64,000 bases of DNA, taken from NCBI RefSeq assembly GCF_014892515.1, contig NZ_JADBGR010000101.1:82500-146499 (forward strand), in the 5' to 3' direction. The position numbers and the translations under genes were made by a program. The stretch is from Myceligenerans pegani (GTDB lineage: Bacteria; Actinomycetota; Actinomycetes; Actinomycetales; Cellulomonadaceae). This document shows, piece after piece, positions 61,602-64,000 of this stretch. The notes under the pieces were generated by a model that was not told where the DNA came from, searched no databases, and saw nothing but the letters and a program-made list of their open reading frames with translations. Each line of letters starts with the position of its first letter. Positions within the stretch are counted from its first letter, which is position 1.

Positions 61602-62060
61602 TCAGCGTGAGCGCTGCTCGGGCGCCAGCCGCTCGGCGAGGAAGATGAGCCGCCGCAGCGTCTCGACGTTCCGGGGCGCGATCATCGCGCTGCGCACCGG
61701 CCGGGACACCGCCTTACCGGGGCCCTTGTCGGCGTCCTCGGTGACGCGGATCCTGCACCCGCTGCCCGCGGGGTCCGGCTTCACCTCGATCAGCACGCGT
61801 GCCTCGCCGACGGGCCAGCCCCTCGCCTGCAGCTCGATCGACCGCTCCGGGTCCCACCCGCGGACGACGGTCTCGTCGTCGAGCAAGGCCGGCCACAGGC
61901 CGACGGAGTGGAGGATGCGCGCGCCCGGCTCCGGCCACGCCGTGTCGACCGCGCGGATGCGGGCCGTGCCGACCACCCAGCTCGAGTACGTCCAGCCGTC
62001 AGCGAGCACGCCAAGGACTGCTCCGGGGGTGCATCGGGCGGCCCGCGTGACGCTCACCAT
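61602..62060 (-). CDS. SRPBCC-family protein
   Basis: 152 residues with the START/polyketide-cyclase-like fold: VSVTRAARCTPGAVLGVLADGWTYSSWVVGTARIRAVD, ARILHSVGLWPALLDDETVV and the terminal helix VETLRRLIFLAERLAP. A lipid- or metabolite-binding or cyclase role cannot be told apart. Convergent with the FAD oxidoreductase. Confidence 0.82.
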   Translation of the reverse strand: MVSVTRAARCTPGAVLGVLADGWTYSSWVVGTARIRAVDTAWPEPGARILHSVGLWPALLDDETVVRGWDPERSIELQARGWPVGEARVLIEVKPDPAGSGCRIRVTEDADKGPGKAVSRPVRSAMIAPRNVETLRRLIFLAERLAPEQRSR

Positions 62061-62268
62061 CCCTTGACGGTAGCGAAGTCTCGGGCACTGGCAACCGACC
62101 GGGGGCGCGGGCCCGCGGAGCCAGATGCGGGCAACCTGGAAGGCGCCTAATGTCGAAGTGGCGGCTTCGAGACGAGGAGCGAACCCGACCGAGGGAGCGC
62201 CCGATGGCCGAGCACCTACTCCTCCGCGCCGGCACGTGCGCGCCTCTGCGCAGCGGGCCGGGTCCGTC

Positions 62269-63117
62269 ATGAGGCGTCGTTCCTGGCACGCGACGTGGTC
62301 TGCGTGTCCGACGGCGAGGCCCGACGTCGCCCTCGTCACCGGGGCCTCAAGCGGCATCGGGTTCGCGGTGGCGCGCGAGCTCGCACAGCAGGGCTACGGC
62401 GTGTTCGTCGTGGCCGAGCGGGGCGTGGACCAGGCAGTACACCAGCTGCGGCAGCACACGGCCGCCCAAGTCACGGGGCTCGAGGTCGACCTCGCCCTGC
62501 CCAGCGGCGTCGAAGCAGCCGTCGCTCGTGCCCGGGAGCTGGACGTGCGCACCTTCGTGCTCAACGCGGGCGTCGGCGTCCACGGGCCGTTCCTGCACAC
62601 GCCGCTGCAGGACGAGCTACGGCTCGTCGACCTCAACGTCCGCTCCGTGGTGCACCTCGCGCACCTCGTCGTCCCGAACCTGGTCGCGGCCGGCGGGGGA
62701 CGGCTCGTCGTCGTCTCGTCGATCGCCGCGACGATGCCCGCACCCCTCTTCGGCACGTACGCCGCGTCGAAGGCGTTCCTCCGTTCGTTCGCCTGGTCGC
62801 TGCGCGGCGAGCTCGCCGGCACGGGCGTCACTGTGACGACGGTCCTGCCGTCAGCGACCCGGACGCCGTTCTTTCGCGCGGCCAAGATGGAACGCACTCA
62901 CATCGGGCGGGGCCCGAAGTCCAGTCCCGCGATGGTGGCTCGGCGGGCGGTCGAGGCGCTCCAGGACGGCCGGGCAGAAGTCGCTACCGGCCTGCAGGCG
63001 AAGGCGATGGTCGCGATCGCCCGGGTCCTCCCCCAGCCCACGCGCACGGCGTTCCACGGCTGGTTCTATGCGCCGGGCGCCCCGCCGCCCGCGTCTCCCG
63101 CCACGTACGCGGAATGA
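62269..63117 (+). CDS. short-chain dehydrogenase/reductase
   Basis: 282 residues. Cofactor motif VALVTGASSGIGFAVARELAQQG, then LNAGVG, VVVSSIAA and the catalytic YAASK. The PGxxxT-like segment is VLPSATRTPFF. ATG 62269 is chosen because the open frame upstream (to 62125) has no family similarity. Substrate unknown; a lipid or ketone is typical for this SDR subgroup. Confidence 0.87.
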   Translation: MRRRSWHATWSACPTARPDVALVTGASSGIGFAVARELAQQGYGVFVVAERGVDQAVHQLRQHTAAQVTGLEVDLALPSGVEAAVARARELDVRTFVLNAGVGVHGPFLHTPLQDELRLVDLNVRSVVHLAHLVVPNLVAAGGGRLVVVSSIAATMPAPLFGTYAASKAFLRSFAWSLRGELAGTGVTVTTVLPSATRTPFFRAAKMERTHIGRGPKSSPAMVARRAVEALQDGRAEVATGLQAKAMVAIARVLPQPTRTAFHGWFYAPGAPPPASPATYAE

Positions 63118-63505
63118 CGTGGCTCCAGGACGGCGATCACGTCCGCCGCCGAGCACTTCTGCGTGGAGGCCATCTCGACGATCCCGGATGGATCACCAGG
63201 GCTCCCGTATCCAGACGTCGCTGGACGTACCTCAGCGTACCAATCAGTGTCATATACGTGTCGCGATTCGTGCCCTGCGGGCACGAAACCCAAGACGTGT
63301 CACGGTCGGGCTCTCTGACCAGCGCGGATACGTCGCGCTGACGCGCGAACCGGATCACCCCAGGCGCCGAAGCCAGAGTCATGAGTTTTCGCCGCCGAAC
63401 CGCATCTGGCACTGCGCAGCCGTCTTGGGCGGGACCGCCAGATGCGAGTGGGACGACCCCACCACAAGGTGATCTTTCTGGTTATCTTCAGACGGGAGAA
63501 ACGCC
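63118..63505. other. intergenic region with two hairpins
   Basis: TTCGTGCCC and GGGCACGAA (63267-63287) form a 9-bp stem that can terminate the SDR message. CGCATCTGGC and GCCAGATGCG (63401-63446) form a second stem before the DUF4383 gene. No gene supported. Confidence 0.65.
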
Positions 63506-63952
63506 ATGACACAGTCCGCCCCCGCTTCGCACACCCGGGCGCCCCACCAACGGCTCGCGCTGACGATCGGCGTGGTCTATCTCCTGGTGGGAATCGCGGG
63601 ATTCTTCGTCACCGGGTTCGACGGGTTCGCCGAGCACGACCATGACCAAACGCTGCTCGGGTTCGCGATCAACCCGCTGCACAACATCGTGCACCTTCTG
63701 ATCGGGCTCCTCGGCGTGATCATGTGGTCGTCGCCAGGGCGGGCACGGACGTTCGGCTGGCTGCTGGTGATCGGGTACGGCGCGGCGTTCGTCTACGGCC
63801 TGATCGCGGTGAACAACCCCGACATCAACATCCTCAACATCAATGCGGCGGACAACTGGCTGCACATCCTGAGCGTCGTGGCCGGCCTGGCCATCGCGCT
63901 GTGGCCCCGTCAGCACTCCGGCACCACCTCGACCGGACCGCGGGCTACCTGA
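63506..63952 (+). CDS. DUF4383 membrane protein
   Basis: 148 residues with four membrane helices (LALTIGVVYLLVGIAGFFVTG, PLHNIVHLLIGLLGVIMW, TFGWLLVIGYGAAFVYGLI, ADNWLHILSVVAGLAIALW). NPLHNIVHLLIG and NAADNWLHILSV are the DUF4383 signature repeats. Function unknown in the family, which is common in actinobacteria. GACGGGAGAA precedes the ATG. Confidence 0.85.
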   Translation: MTQSAPASHTRAPHQRLALTIGVVYLLVGIAGFFVTGFDGFAEHDHDQTLLGFAINPLHNIVHLLIGLLGVIMWSSPGRARTFGWLLVIGYGAAFVYGLIAVNNPDINILNINAADNWLHILSVVAGLAIALWPRQHSGTTSTGPRAT

Positions 63953-64000
63953 TCCGTGCGCAGGGTGCGAGTGACCGGCACGCGCCCTAGCGTCGTGGTG

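Overview
This window is high-GC DNA from an actinomycete. Codon use, strong GGAGG-type ribosome binding sites, GTG starts and many ATGA/GTGA overlaps fit the Micrococcales, perhaps a Cellulosimicrobium/Cellulomonas-type soil bacterium. The genus is inference. There are no rRNA or tRNA genes and no intact insertion sequence.

Region 1 (1-13.9 kb) is a catabolic locus for high-mannose N-glycans. It holds a secreted Endo H-type GH18 endoglycosidase, a sugar ABC importer without its own ATPase, and three leaderless (cytoplasmic) mannosidases: GH92, GH38 and a GH5 protein resembling subfamily 18. A LacI regulator sits inside the operon. Near-identical palindromes of the type CTAAAnCGnTTTAG lie before all three transcription units, so the locus looks like one LacI regulon: cut outside, import, trim inside.

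Region 2 (14-19.6 kb) is ordinary chromosome: a GNAT acetyltransferase, a DHFR-like reductase, a secreted EEP phosphodiesterase with a lectin-like domain, a Tat-exported PHP phosphoesterase, a broken NUDIX copy and an orphan DUF433 antitoxin.

Region 3 (19.7-38.2 kb) is a complete type I-E CRISPR-Cas system on the minus strand, in the order cas3, cse1, cse2, cas7, cas5, cas6e, cas1, cas2. Array 1 lies after cas2 (37 repeats, 4 of them degenerate). Array 2 lies upstream of cas3 (42 repeats, 2 of them strongly degenerate). The arrays use two repeat variants but share a leader. A third, leaderless and decayed array at 37.5-38.2 kb mixes both variants. Between arrays 2 and 3 is a plus-strand cassette: a TauD-like dioxygenase, a TPR/membrane protein, a PP2C-like phosphatase and a NUDIX hydrolase. 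The truncated NUDIX copy sits beside the far end of array 1.

Region 4 (38.4-53.9 kb) is an accessory island. It has a minus-strand operon of small proteins and a HAD-like protein, divergent from a HutC-type GntR with two operators; a XRE/TPR-YdcF-WbqC operon ending in a 31-codon coupled ORF; two resolvase-fold proteins without a normal catalytic serine; and a class I lanthipeptide cluster of the FxLD type (53-residue precursor, full-length LanB, LanC, PCMT-like methyltransferase). Three genes in regions 3 and 4 appear to carry single-base frameshifts.

Region 5 (54-64 kb) returns to ordinary chromosome: an R2K-type ATP-grasp protein, MarR with a divergent MFS exporter, a GNAT, an IS701-type transposase remnant, a metallo-beta-lactamase-fold protein, an FAD oxidoreductase behind a 23-codon upstream ORF, an SRPBCC protein, an SDR and a DUF4383 membrane protein.
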